Assembly: GCA_035553375.1 (NCBI GenBank)
Contig: DATNCY010000370.1
Location: 31,897-95,896 of the forward strand
DNA length: 64,000 nucleotides
Origin: JAJPHU01 sp035553375
GTDB lineage: Bacteria > Planctomycetota > Planctomycetia > Gemmatales > Gemmataceae
Direction: 5' to 3'
Shown here: piece by piece, positions 24,261 through 33,037 of the stretch
Layout: the number at the start of each line of letters is the position of its first letter
Position numbering within the stretch: position 1 is the first letter of the stretch
Notes under the pieces: model-generated
Databases searched by the model: none
The model's input: only the letters and a program-made list of their open reading frames with translations
What the model was told of the DNA's origin: nothing
Translations under genes and position numbers: made by a program

Positions 24261-25661
24261 ATGAAAAACATCCTGGCAGCTGGTTGGTTTGGCCTCGGAC
24301 TTCTGGCGTGCGTGGGACTGGGTGGGTGCGAGCATCACCAAGCGCCGGCCGGACAGAAAGGGCCGCCGGAGGTATTCGTCAGCTTACCCGTCTACAAGGA
24401 AATTACCGATTACGAAGAATTCTCCGGTCGCCTGGAATCGGATCAAACCATCCAGCTTCGGGCCCGCGTCACCGGCTACTTGTTGAAGCAAAACTTCAAG
24501 GAAGGCGGCACGGTCAAGAAGGGCGATGTTTTGTTTGAAATCGACCCGCAACTTTATGAAGCCGACTTGGCGCTCGCCGAAGGCAACGTGGGGGAAGCTC
24601 AGGGGCAACACGACCAGGCGAAGGCGGACTGGATACGGGCACAGCAGCTGCCGACCGGCGCCATCAGCCCCGAGGAGCGTAATAAGTACAAGGGCACCTA
24701 CGTCATGTCGGAGGGAAAGCTGAAGGCGGCCAAGGCGATGCTCAAAAAAGCCCAGGTCAACATGGCTTATACCAAGGTCCATGCTCCGCTCAGTGGCCGG
24801 GTCAGCAAAGCCGCCATCGATCCGGGCAATCTCGTCAAGGCCGATGATACCATCCTCACCAGCATCGGAGCCATCGATCCCATCAAAGCCTATTTCGATG
24901 TGGATGAACGAACGGTGGATCGCATCTTGCTCCTGATGGAGAAAGGCGACATCAACGGCGATCCCACCGGCACCCCCGTCGAGATGGGGTTGGCGGACGA
25001 TGAAGACCGGCCTCACAAGGGCGCGATCGATTTCTTTGATTCCTATGTGGACCCCAGCACCGGCACGTTGCGCGTGCGCGGCACGTTCGCAAATCCCGAT
25101 CGAGTCCTTCCTTCGGGAGAACACATCCCTGGGATCCTCGTCCCGGGTATGTTCGTCCGCGTCCGCTTGCCCATTGGCAAAGAGCAGAAGGCCCTGCTCG
25201 TCGCCGAGAAAGCGCTGGTGACCGATCAGGGACAAAAGTTCGTTTACGTCGTCAAGGACGAAAACTCCGCGGAGCATGAGGGCGAGGTAGATTATCGGCG
25301 TGTGGAAATTGGCCGACTGCACGATGGGCTGCGCGTCATCAAGCCCTACAAGGAGAACCTTGACGCACAGGGCAAACTCATTAGCCGTGTGGGTGTGAAG
25401 CCAAATGAGAAGGTTGTCGTAAGCGGGTTGCAACGGGTGCGGCCGGGCATCAAGGTCAAAATCAAGGATGTTGAAATGCCGGCGAACGCCCCGGCTGCCG
25501 GTTCGCTCGATCCGTCGAAAGCCAGCAACGCCAGTTCGCCGACCTCTCGTTCTCAGCCAAGGACGACAAGTCCGGTGACGCCGAAGAACAAGACGAACGG
25601 CCGGCGTAAGCCGGCTGGCGCAAGCCCGACCAGCCGGCTTACGCCAGCCGTTCGCCCATAA
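24261..25661 (+). CDS. RND efflux membrane fusion protein (HlyD/AcrA family) with repeat-derived tail
   Basis: This periplasmic adaptor links an RND pump to an outer-membrane channel. The 466-residue protein begins with a lipoprotein signal (VGLGGC, cysteine at about 24). The biotinyl-lipoyl hairpin domain includes IQLRARVTGYLLKQNFKEG and VKKGDVLFEIDPQLYEADL, then a short helical hairpin and MAYTKVHAPLSGRVSKAAID. The beta-barrel and membrane-proximal parts follow (VVVSGLQRVRPG). The last 23 residues are encoded by a palindromic repeat (25594-25654) and end RLTPAVRP. The start has AAAGGAAG upstream. The RND genes follow after 29 bases. Confidence 0.92.
   Translation: MKNILAAGWFGLGLLACVGLGGCEHHQAPAGQKGPPEVFVSLPVYKEITDYEEFSGRLESDQTIQLRARVTGYLLKQNFKEGGTVKKGDVLFEIDPQLYEADLALAEGNVGEAQGQHDQAKADWIRAQQLPTGAISPEERNKYKGTYVMSEGKLKAAKAMLKKAQVNMAYTKVHAPLSGRVSKAAIDPGNLVKADDTILTSIGAIDPIKAYFDVDERTVDRILLLMEKGDINGDPTGTPVEMGLADDEDRPHKGAIDFFDSYVDPSTGTLRVRGTFANPDRVLPSGEHIPGILVPGMFVRVRLPIGKEQKALLVAEKALVTDQGQKFVYVVKDENSAEHEGEVDYRRVEIGRLHDGLRVIKPYKENLDAQGKLISRVGVKPNEKVVVSGLQRVRPGIKVKIKDVEMPANAPAAGSLDPSKASNASSPTSRSQPRTTSPVTPKNKTNGRRKPAGASPTSRLTPAVRP
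25594..25654. repeat. Palindromic repeat P1, copy A, within the fusion protein gene
   Basis: Arms cgaacggccggcgtaagccg... (25594-25618) and its complement (25630-25654) pair over 25 bases with one mismatch around an 11-base loop. The same arm sequence occurs at 36915-36979, 54686-54750 and 58898-58964. This copy is the only one inside a coding sequence, close to its stop codon. Confidence 0.9.
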
Positions 25662-25690
25662 CATGAGGGCTTCTGAAGGGAGAGTCGGCC

Positions 25691-28600
25691 GTGATCTCGC
25701 GTTTCTTTATCGATCGACCGATTTTCGCCGCGGTGCTGTCCGTTTTCATCACCCTGGCCGGGGCGATTGCCGCCTTTAATTTGCCTCTGGCGCAGTTTCC
25801 GCAGATTTCGCCTCCCACGGTATCCGTCACCTGTCAGTATCCCGGTGCCAGTGCCAAGGATGTCGCCGAATCCGTGGCCGCGCCCATCGAGCAGCAGGTC
25901 AACGGCGTCGAGAAGATGATGTATATGTCGTCGTCCTGCACCAACGACGGCTCGTACAGCCTCACCGTCACTTTTGAACATGGCATCGATCTGAACATGG
26001 CGCAAGTCCTCGTGGAGAACCGCGTCAACCTAGCCTTGCCCTCGCTGCCGACCGTCATCAAGCAAACCGGCGTCACCACCCGCAAGCGCTCGCCCGACAT
26101 TCTAATGGGCATGTCGCTCAACGCGCCGGACGGACGCTATAACCAACTCTACCTGAGTAATTACGCCCTGCTCCAAATCCGCGATGAATTGCTCCGTATC
26201 GAGGGTGTCAGCGACATTCTTCTGTTCGGGCAGCGCGATTACAGTATGCGCATTTGGGTGGACCCCGATAAGCTGGCGGCACGCAACCTCAACGCTTCGG
26301 ATGTGGTACGAGCCATCCGCGAACAGAACGCCCAGGTCGCCACCGGCTCCATCGGTCAGCAGCCGGTCGCTCAGGGGCAGCAATTGCAGATCACACTGGA
26401 CACCCTTGGCCGATTGTCCGAAGTCAAACAGTTTGAGGACATCATCCTGCGGACGACGGTAGATGGTCGAATCCTCCGCCTCAAGGATGTGGCCCGCGTT
26501 GAACTGGGCGCTAAGAATGCGGACGTCAGCGTCAACTTCGATGGCCGCGACACCATCTTCCTCGCCGTCTTCCAGATGCCCGACGCCAACGCCCTGGATG
26601 TGCATGAGCGCGTCTTGGCCAGGGTGCGTGAACTGGAGAAGGACTTCCCGGAAGGGATGGTGTGCGAAGTCGCTTTCGATACCACACCGTATACGAGCGA
26701 ATCGATCAAGGAAGTGTTCAAGACGCTGCGTGATGCCATTATCCTGGTGGCGGTGGTGGTGCTGCTGTTCTTGCAGAATTGGCGGTCGTCCATCATCCCG
26801 CTCATTGCCGTGCCGGTCGCCATCATCGGCACCTTCGCCGTCATGCTCGCGCTCGGTTTCAGTTTGAACAACCTCACGCTGTTCGGTCTGGTATTGGCCA
26901 TCGGTATCGTGGTCGATGACGCCATCGTGGTCGTGGAGGCGGTCGAGCATCATATCGAACACGGTCTCGCGCCGCGTGAGGCGACCATCAAGGCGATGGA
27001 ACAAGTGTCTGGCCCAGTCATCGCCGTCGGTCTCGTCCTCAGCGCTGTCTTCGTGCCCTGTGCCTTTATTTCCGGCATTACCGGGCATTTCTTCCGCCAG
27101 TTCGCCCTAACGATCTCGGTTTCGACGATCATCTCGGCGTTCAATTCGCTAACCCTCAGTCCAGCGCTGGCGGCGGTGCTGCTGAAACCGCGTGCCACGC
27201 AGAACGCTCCTCCGTTGCCGCGTGTGGCCTTCGCGCTGGCGGGCGGCTGGGCGGGCTGGTACTTCCTGACGGATTGGCTGACCTATTGGATGAGCCAAGG
27301 CGCGGAGCATCTTCCAGCGTCTTACGCGGCACTGGCGCAACCCATGCTGCCGTGGGCAGCGCCTGCGGTGATGATCGTTTTCGGAGTGATGGTTGGCTGG
27401 ATCACCGGTCGCGTGTTGAATTATCTGCTGGGTTGGTTCTTCCGCACGTTTAATGCGGCCTTCGGCGTGGCGACGAATTGGTATACGCGCTCGGTCGGCA
27501 TGATGCTGCGCGTCAGTTTTCTCGTCCTTGTGGTCTACGGTGTCCTGGTCGCGACGACGGTCTGGCGTTTCCTCGCGACGCCCAAGGGGTTCATCCCTTC
27601 GCAGGATATGGGTTACATGCTCGTCAACGTGCAATTGCCCGATTCGGCCTCGGCGGAGCGCACCGATGCCGTGATGCGACAGCTGCAAGATATGGCGCGC
27701 AGCACGCCGGGCGTCCTCCATGCCACGGCCATTCGCGGCCAATCGTTCGTACTCAACGCCTACGGCTCCAACTTCGGCTCCATGTTCATTAACCTCGACG
27801 ATTACGACAAACGCCGTGATCCGAGTCTATCCAGTGACGCCATCGCCATGCACTTGCGGAAGGAGTTCAGCACGAAGATCTCCGAAGCGCAGGTCGCCGT
27901 CTTCGGTCCACCGCCGGTACGCGGCGCCGGTCGCGCGGGCGGCTTCTCGTTCATGCTTGAGGATCGCGGTGATCTGGGCGCACAAGAGTTGCAGAAGCAA
28001 ACCGAGAATCTGGTCCGCCGCGCCTACATGCCGCCGGACAAGGGCGTTCCGCCGCTCGTCGGCGTGTTCTCCGTGTTCCGCGCCAACGTGCCACAGTTGC
28101 ATATCGAGGCTGATCCACGCGAGTGCTTGACCAAGGGCGTTCAACTAACCGATTTCGCCGATACGCTGGCGATTTATCAAGGTTCAACCTATGTCAATGA
28201 CTTCAACCTCTTCGGCCGCACCTGGCAGGTTATCGTCCAGGCCGACTCGCAGTTCCGCGATCAGCCCGAAGATCTGCCGCGCCTGAAGATCCGCAATCGC
28301 AAGGGCAACATGGTGCCGCTCGGTTCGCTGGCCAACGTGCGCCCGGTCAACGGTCCCCTGGTGTTGACGCGCTACAATATGTATCCGTCCGCGTCCATCA
28401 ACGGCAGCGCTCCGCCGGGAATGAGTTCCTTCGATGCCATCGCCATCATGAAGAAATTGGCCAAGGAGGAACTGCCGCCCGGCATGGGGTACGAATGGAC
28501 CGACATGTCCTACCTCGAAGTGAAGTCCGGCGACGACGCCATGAAAATCTTCGGCCTCGCCGTGCTGATGGTTTTCTTGGTATTGGCGTTCCAGTACGAA

Positions 28601-29230
28601 AATTGGTCGTTGCCGTTGGCCGTCATTCTCGTCGTGCCCATGTGTTTGCTCAGCGCCATCATCGGCGTCAACATCGCCCACATGGACATCAACATTTTCA
28701 CGCGGATCGGCTTTGTCGTGCTGGTCGGCTTAGCCAGCAAGAATGCCATCTTGATTGTCGAGTTCGCCAAGGTGCAGCGCAGCGAGGGCGTACCGCGCCG
28801 GCAAGCCACCTTGGAGGCGTGCAAGCTGCGTCTGCGGCCGATCATCATGACCTCGTTGGCCTTCGTTCTCGGTGTGCTGCCATTGATGATCTCACACGGG
28901 GCCGGCTTCGAGATGCGGCGCACGCTGGGCACCGCCGTCTTCAGCGGCATGCTCGGCGTCACGCTGTTCGGCATCTTTCTGACGCCGGTGTTCTTTTACA
29001 CTATTGACAGTCTTGGCGAGACACGCCTGTTCGCCTCGCACTTGGTGCGTTGGACAAGCGGTGCCCTACTCCAAGCTCTGATGATGATCTTGTGGCCGCC
29101 CACGCTATTCCGTCGTCTTCGTGCCATCCCGGCCGCCTCGCTCAACGCGAGCGTACACGCCCCCGTCCCGCGCAAGGGAGGCAGCTTAGCGCCCCCCACG
29201 CACCTCCGTGAATCCGTCAAGCAGAAGTGA
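25691..29230 (+). CDS. RND efflux pump, HAE1 (AcrB/MexB) type, first of a tandem pair
   Basis: This inner-membrane proton-driven exporter has 1179 residues, longer than AcrB (1049). It starts MISRFFIDRPIFAAVLSVFI and carries the proton-relay GIVVDDAIVVVEAVEHH at about residue 407, where AcrB has D407/D408. The late motif SLPLAVILVVPMCLLSAI is also typical. Between the sixth and seventh membrane helices (residues about 505-590) there are two extra hydrophobic stretches (VAFALAGGWAGWYFLTDWL and a second around WAAPAVMIVFGVMVGWITG) absent from AcrB. The start is GTG at 25691 with GAAGGGAGAG upstream. The C-terminus is extended by about 60 residues. Substrates are probably hydrophobic or amphiphilic compounds. 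Confidence 0.93.
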   Translation: MISRFFIDRPIFAAVLSVFITLAGAIAAFNLPLAQFPQISPPTVSVTCQYPGASAKDVAESVAAPIEQQVNGVEKMMYMSSSCTNDGSYSLTVTFEHGIDLNMAQVLVENRVNLALPSLPTVIKQTGVTTRKRSPDILMGMSLNAPDGRYNQLYLSNYALLQIRDELLRIEGVSDILLFGQRDYSMRIWVDPDKLAARNLNASDVVRAIREQNAQVATGSIGQQPVAQGQQLQITLDTLGRLSEVKQFEDIILRTTVDGRILRLKDVARVELGAKNADVSVNFDGRDTIFLAVFQMPDANALDVHERVLARVRELEKDFPEGMVCEVAFDTTPYTSESIKEVFKTLRDAIILVAVVVLLFLQNWRSSIIPLIAVPVAIIGTFAVMLALGFSLNNLTLFGLVLAIGIVVDDAIVVVEAVEHHIEHGLAPREATIKAMEQVSGPVIAVGLVLSAVFVPCAFISGITGHFFRQFALTISVSTIISAFNSLTLSPALAAVLLKPRATQNAPPLPRVAFALAGGWAGWYFLTDWLTYWMSQGAEHLPASYAALAQPMLPWAAPAVMIVFGVMVGWITGRVLNYLLGWFFRTFNAAFGVATNWYTRSVGMMLRVSFLVLVVYGVLVATTVWRFLATPKGFIPSQDMGYMLVNVQLPDSASAERTDAVMRQLQDMARSTPGVLHATAIRGQSFVLNAYGSNFGSMFINLDDYDKRRDPSLSSDAIAMHLRKEFSTKISEAQVAVFGPPPVRGAGRAGGFSFMLEDRGDLGAQELQKQTENLVRRAYMPPDKGVPPLVGVFSVFRANVPQLHIEADPRECLTKGVQLTDFADTLAIYQGSTYVNDFNLFGRTWQVIVQADSQFRDQPEDLPRLKIRNRKGNMVPLGSLANVRPVNGPLVLTRYNMYPSASINGSAPPGMSSFDAIAIMKKLAKEELPPGMGYEWTDMSYLEVKSGDDAMKIFGLAVLMVFLVLAFQYENWSLPLAVILVVPMCLLSAIIGVNIAHMDINIFTRIGFVVLVGLASKNAILIVEFAKVQRSEGVPRRQATLEACKLRLRPIIMTSLAFVLGVLPLMISHGAGFEMRRTLGTAVFSGMLGVTLFGIFLTPVFFYTIDSLGETRLFASHLVRWTSGALLQALMMILWPPTLFRRLRAIPAASLNASVHAPVPRKGGSLAPPTHLRESVKQK

Positions 29231-29239
29231 GGAGCGACC

Positions 29240-32200
29240 GTGTTCTCGAAGTTCTTCATCAATCGGCCGATCGCCGCCTCGGTGCTGTCCATCATCACCG
29301 TCCTGGGCGGCCTCATCGCAGTCCTCAACTTGCCGATCGCTCAATATCCCGAAATCACGCCGCCGACCGTCGAGGTGTCCGCCGTCTACCCTGGGGCCAA
29401 CGCCAAGGTGGTAGCTGATACCGTGGCCGCCCCTGTCGAGCAGGCGGTCAACGGCGTCGAGAACATGATGTATATGTCGTCGCAATGCACCAACGACGGC
29501 ACCTACACCCTCACCGTCACTTTCAAGCATGGCGTCGATCTGAACATGGCGCAAGTTCTCGTCGAGAACCGCGTCGCCCTGGCCCAGCCGATCTTGCCCG
29601 ATCTAGTCAAACGCCGCGGTGTCACGACCAAGAAAAAATCACCCAGCGTTCTGATGATCGTCAACCTGTTCTCGAAGGATGAAAGTCGCAAGGATCTCTA
29701 TCTCAGCAACTACGCCACGATTCAGCTCAAGGATGAACTGTCACGCTTGCCGGGCGTCGGCGACATTTCCTATCTGGGACAGCGCGATTACAGTATGCGT
29801 GTCTGGCTCGATCCTTCCCGGATGTCCTCGCGCAACCTGTCGGCTTCCACTGTGACGCGGGCCATTGAGGAGCAGAACATTCAGGTGGCGGCCGGTTCGA
29901 TCGGTCAGCCGCCCGTCTCAAACGGTCAGGTGTTCCAATACACCATGAGTACGATGGGCCGCTTGATGAATCCCGAGCAGTTCGAGGACATCATCCTCCG
30001 CGATGACGGCGATGGTCGGCTCGTGCGCCTCAAGGATGTGGCCAAGGTTGAAATGGGCGCGCTCGGCTACGATCAGAAATGTACCCTCAACGGCAAGCCC
30101 TCGGTGGCTCTGTCCATCTACCAGTTGCCCGGCTCCAACGCGCTGGATGTCGCCACGGGGGTGCGGGCCAAGATGGAGGAACTCAAAGATCGCTTCCCCG
30201 AAGGCGTCGATTACGACATCGTTTACGATACCACACCGTTCATCAAGGAATCGATTCTGGAAGTGTTCAAGACGCTGCGCGACGCGGTGATCCTGGTGGC
30301 GGTGGTGGTGCTGTTGTTCTTGCAGAACTGGCGCTCGGCCATCATTCCGCTCGTTGCCGTACCCGTGGCCATCATCGGCACCTTCGCGGTCATGATCGCC
30401 ATCGGCTTTAGTCTGAACACGTTGACTTTGTTCGGTCTGGTATTGGCGATCGGCATCGTGGTCGATGATGCTATCGTGGTGGTGGAGGCGGTTGAACACC
30501 ACATCGAGCATGGGCTAGCGCCGCGTGAGGCGACCATCAAGGCGATGGAACAGGTGTCCGGCCCGGTCATCGCTGTCGGCCTCGTCCTCAGCGCCGTCTT
30601 CGTGCCCTGTGCTTTTATTTCCGGCATCACGGGCCAGTTTTATCGGCAGTTCGCTCTAACCATCGCCGTTTCGACGCTGATCTCCGCATTCAACTCGCTC
30701 ACGCTCAGTCCGGCCTTGACCGCGCTGCTGTTGAAACCGCGTGTCAAGGGAAGCATGACGCCGCCGCTGCCGCGTGTGGCCTTTGCGCTGGCCGGCGGCG
30801 CTGCTTGTGGATGGTATCTCTACCCTTGGCTGACATACTGGCTGGAACTGGGGATGCAACATCTGCCCGGCAATTACGCGGCCTTGTTGAAGCCCCTGTC
30901 GCTGCATATCGCCGTGAGCGTGCTGAGCCTGGTGGGCGCGGTGGCGGGCTGGATCGTGGGAGGCCCTCTCAATCGTCTGCTGGGCTGGTCCTTCCGCGCG
31001 TTCAACATGGGTTTCGACGTGGCCACGAATGCCTATACACGCATGGTCGGCATGCTGTTGCGTGTCAGCCTCATCGTGCTGCTGGTGTACGGCGGCTTGC
31101 TCGGCCTGACATATGTGGGCTTCATGCGAACGCCCAAGGGTTTCATCCCCACGCAGGATAAAGGCTATCTGCTCGTCAACGTGCAGTTGCCCGACTCCTC
31201 CGCGGCGTCGCGCACGCAAGAGGTGGTGCGGCAAATCGAGAACATCGCCAAAGAAGATCCCGGCGTCAAGCACACGGTCGCCATCGCCGGTCAATCGATT
31301 TTGCTCAACGCCAACGCGCCGAACTTCGGTGCCATGTACGTGATGCTCAAGCCTTTCGACGAGCGCACGACAGAGGATCTGTCCGGCGACGCCATCGCCG
31401 CGCGCTTGCAGAAGGCCTTGCAAGACCAGATTCCCGATGCGCAGATCAATGTCTTTGGCGCGCCGCCGATCGATGGTCTGGGCACCGCCGGTGGCTTCAA
31501 GATCATCGTCGAGGATCGCGGCGACAGCGGTCTCGCCGAATTACAGAGACAAACCGAGAAGGTGATCGCGAACGGAAATGAGGGACAGTTCGAGTTGACC
31601 AAGCAGTCGTTTGCTTCATTGCCCACGGATGAAGTGCCGGAGGCTGTGCGGTCGCAGCTGCGCGTTTTGGAAGATAAAAAGTTTGTGACACGAGGACAAT
31701 TCCTCAGCGCGCTCGATGATGTCCTTGATCGAGCGGATGTCCACGATCCGGCAAAACGGAAAGAAACTCAGCAAGCCGTGCTGAGCCACGCCGTTAACCT
31801 CAAGGACGTGTCTGACTTATACACCAGCTTCCGCGCCAACACGCCCTGGCTGTATCTGGACATCGACCGCACGCAAGCCAAATCGCATGGCGTCTCGATG
31901 AGTGAACTCTTCAATACCTTGCAAATGAACCTCGGTTCGCTGTACATCAACGACTTCAATCGTTTCGGCCGAACCTGGCAGGTGAACGTGCAAGCCGGCG
32001 CCGGCTATCGCACGAAGATCGACGATCTCAAGCAGATCAAAATTCCCAACCTTGCCGGCAAAAATGTGCCGCTGGCCGCTCTGCTCAAGGTTCGCCGCGA
32101 GAACGGCCCGGTCCTCATCATGCGTTACAACATGTATCCCTCGGCCGCCATCAACGGCACTCCCGCGCCGGGCGTCAGTTCCGGGCAGGCCATCGAGTTG

Positions 32201-32905
32201 ATGGAGAACATCGCCAAGCAAGATTTGCCGCGGGCCATGCGTTATGAATGGACGGAACTAGCGCTGATGCAGTTGCAAACAGGCAACACGGCCATGTGGG
32301 TGTTCCTGCTGGCCGTCGTGCTGGTGTTCCTCGTCTTGGCGGCCCAGTACGAGAGTACGTCTCTGCCGTTGGCGGTCATTCTCGTGGTGCCCATGTGTCT
32401 GTTGTGTTCGGTGGCCGGCGTGCTGCTGGCACACATGGACATCAACATTTTCACGCAAGTCGGTTTCGTGGTGCTGATTGGCCTGGCGTGCAAGAACGCT
32501 ATCCTCATCGTCGAGTTCGCCAAGGCGCAGCGTGAGTCCGGCAACGATAGTTTCCATTCGACGCTGGCGGCGTGCAAGCTGCGTTTGCGTCCCATCATCA
32601 TGACTTCGTTTGCCTTCATCCTCGGCGTGGTGCCGCTGGTGATCGCGGAAGGTGCCGGTGCCGAGATGCGTCGCCTGTTGGGCACGGCCGTCTTCGCCGG
32701 CATGCTCGGCGTCACGCTGTTCGGTATCTTTCTGACGCCGGTGTTCTACTACGTGATTCAGTGGTTCAACGATCGGCGGACGCGAGAACTCCCCACGCTC
32801 GCCGAGACCCCGTTGCCGACCCGCGTGGCGGTGGTGGCGAATGGCTCCGCCAATGGCGATCTGGTGGCGCACGGTCACAAAGAAACGCATCACGGCTCCC
32901 TGTAA
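29240..32905 (+). CDS. RND efflux pump, HAE1 type, second of the pair, with an insertion
   Basis: This paralogue of the preceding pump has 1221 residues and is separated from it by nine bases. It has MFSKFFINRPIAASVLSII, the proton-relay GIVVDDAIVVVEAVEHH at about residue 408 and the same two extra hydrophobic stretches between helices 6 and 7. Unlike its neighbour it carries about 70 extra residues in the second periplasmic porter region (about 775-850, from FELTKQSFASLPTDEVPEA to KRKETQQAVLSHAV). This insertion is charged and helical, with an EF-hand-like or HEAT-like look but no clear family. GTG start with GAGGAGC upstream. One fusion protein and two pumps without a TolC gene suggest a heteromeric or alternating pump, as in MdtBC; that is inference. 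Confidence 0.92.
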   Translation: MFSKFFINRPIAASVLSIITVLGGLIAVLNLPIAQYPEITPPTVEVSAVYPGANAKVVADTVAAPVEQAVNGVENMMYMSSQCTNDGTYTLTVTFKHGVDLNMAQVLVENRVALAQPILPDLVKRRGVTTKKKSPSVLMIVNLFSKDESRKDLYLSNYATIQLKDELSRLPGVGDISYLGQRDYSMRVWLDPSRMSSRNLSASTVTRAIEEQNIQVAAGSIGQPPVSNGQVFQYTMSTMGRLMNPEQFEDIILRDDGDGRLVRLKDVAKVEMGALGYDQKCTLNGKPSVALSIYQLPGSNALDVATGVRAKMEELKDRFPEGVDYDIVYDTTPFIKESILEVFKTLRDAVILVAVVVLLFLQNWRSAIIPLVAVPVAIIGTFAVMIAIGFSLNTLTLFGLVLAIGIVVDDAIVVVEAVEHHIEHGLAPREATIKAMEQVSGPVIAVGLVLSAVFVPCAFISGITGQFYRQFALTIAVSTLISAFNSLTLSPALTALLLKPRVKGSMTPPLPRVAFALAGGAACGWYLYPWLTYWLELGMQHLPGNYAALLKPLSLHIAVSVLSLVGAVAGWIVGGPLNRLLGWSFRAFNMGFDVATNAYTRMVGMLLRVSLIVLLVYGGLLGLTYVGFMRTPKGFIPTQDKGYLLVNVQLPDSSAASRTQEVVRQIENIAKEDPGVKHTVAIAGQSILLNANAPNFGAMYVMLKPFDERTTEDLSGDAIAARLQKALQDQIPDAQINVFGAPPIDGLGTAGGFKIIVEDRGDSGLAELQRQTEKVIANGNEGQFELTKQSFASLPTDEVPEAVRSQLRVLEDKKFVTRGQFLSALDDVLDRADVHDPAKRKETQQAVLSHAVNLKDVSDLYTSFRANTPWLYLDIDRTQAKSHGVSMSELFNTLQMNLGSLYINDFNRFGRTWQVNVQAGAGYRTKIDDLKQIKIPNLAGKNVPLAALLKVRRENGPVLIMRYNMYPSAAINGTPAPGVSSGQAIELMENIAKQDLPRAMRYEWTELALMQLQTGNTAMWVFLLAVVLVFLVLAAQYESTSLPLAVILVVPMCLLCSVAGVLLAHMDINIFTQVGFVVLIGLACKNAILIVEFAKAQRESGNDSFHSTLAACKLRLRPIIMTSFAFILGVVPLVIAEGAGAEMRRLLGTAVFAGMLGVTLFGIFLTPVFYYVIQWFNDRRTRELPTLAETPLPTRVAVVANGSANGDLVAHGHKETHHGSL

Positions 32906-32937
32906 ATCGCCGATGGACAAACTCTGCTAGACTGCGG

Positions 32938-33004
32938 GTGTAGCCGCGACGCGCAGCGGAGCGCGCGTTTACGTTTCGCGAAACGCCAAGCAGCGCGGCT
33001 ACGC
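32938..33004. repeat. Repeat P3, copy 2, with a decayed right arm
   Basis: The 26 bases at 32938-32963 (gtgtagccgcgacgcgcagc...) are identical to the left arm at 40611-40636. The right arm here (agcagcgcggctacgcg) is only partly complementary. It lies between the second RND gene and the ceramidase-like gene. Confidence 0.8.
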
Positions 33005-33037
33005 GAAAAGGCAGCGATCATCACGCGGGAGGTTCTC

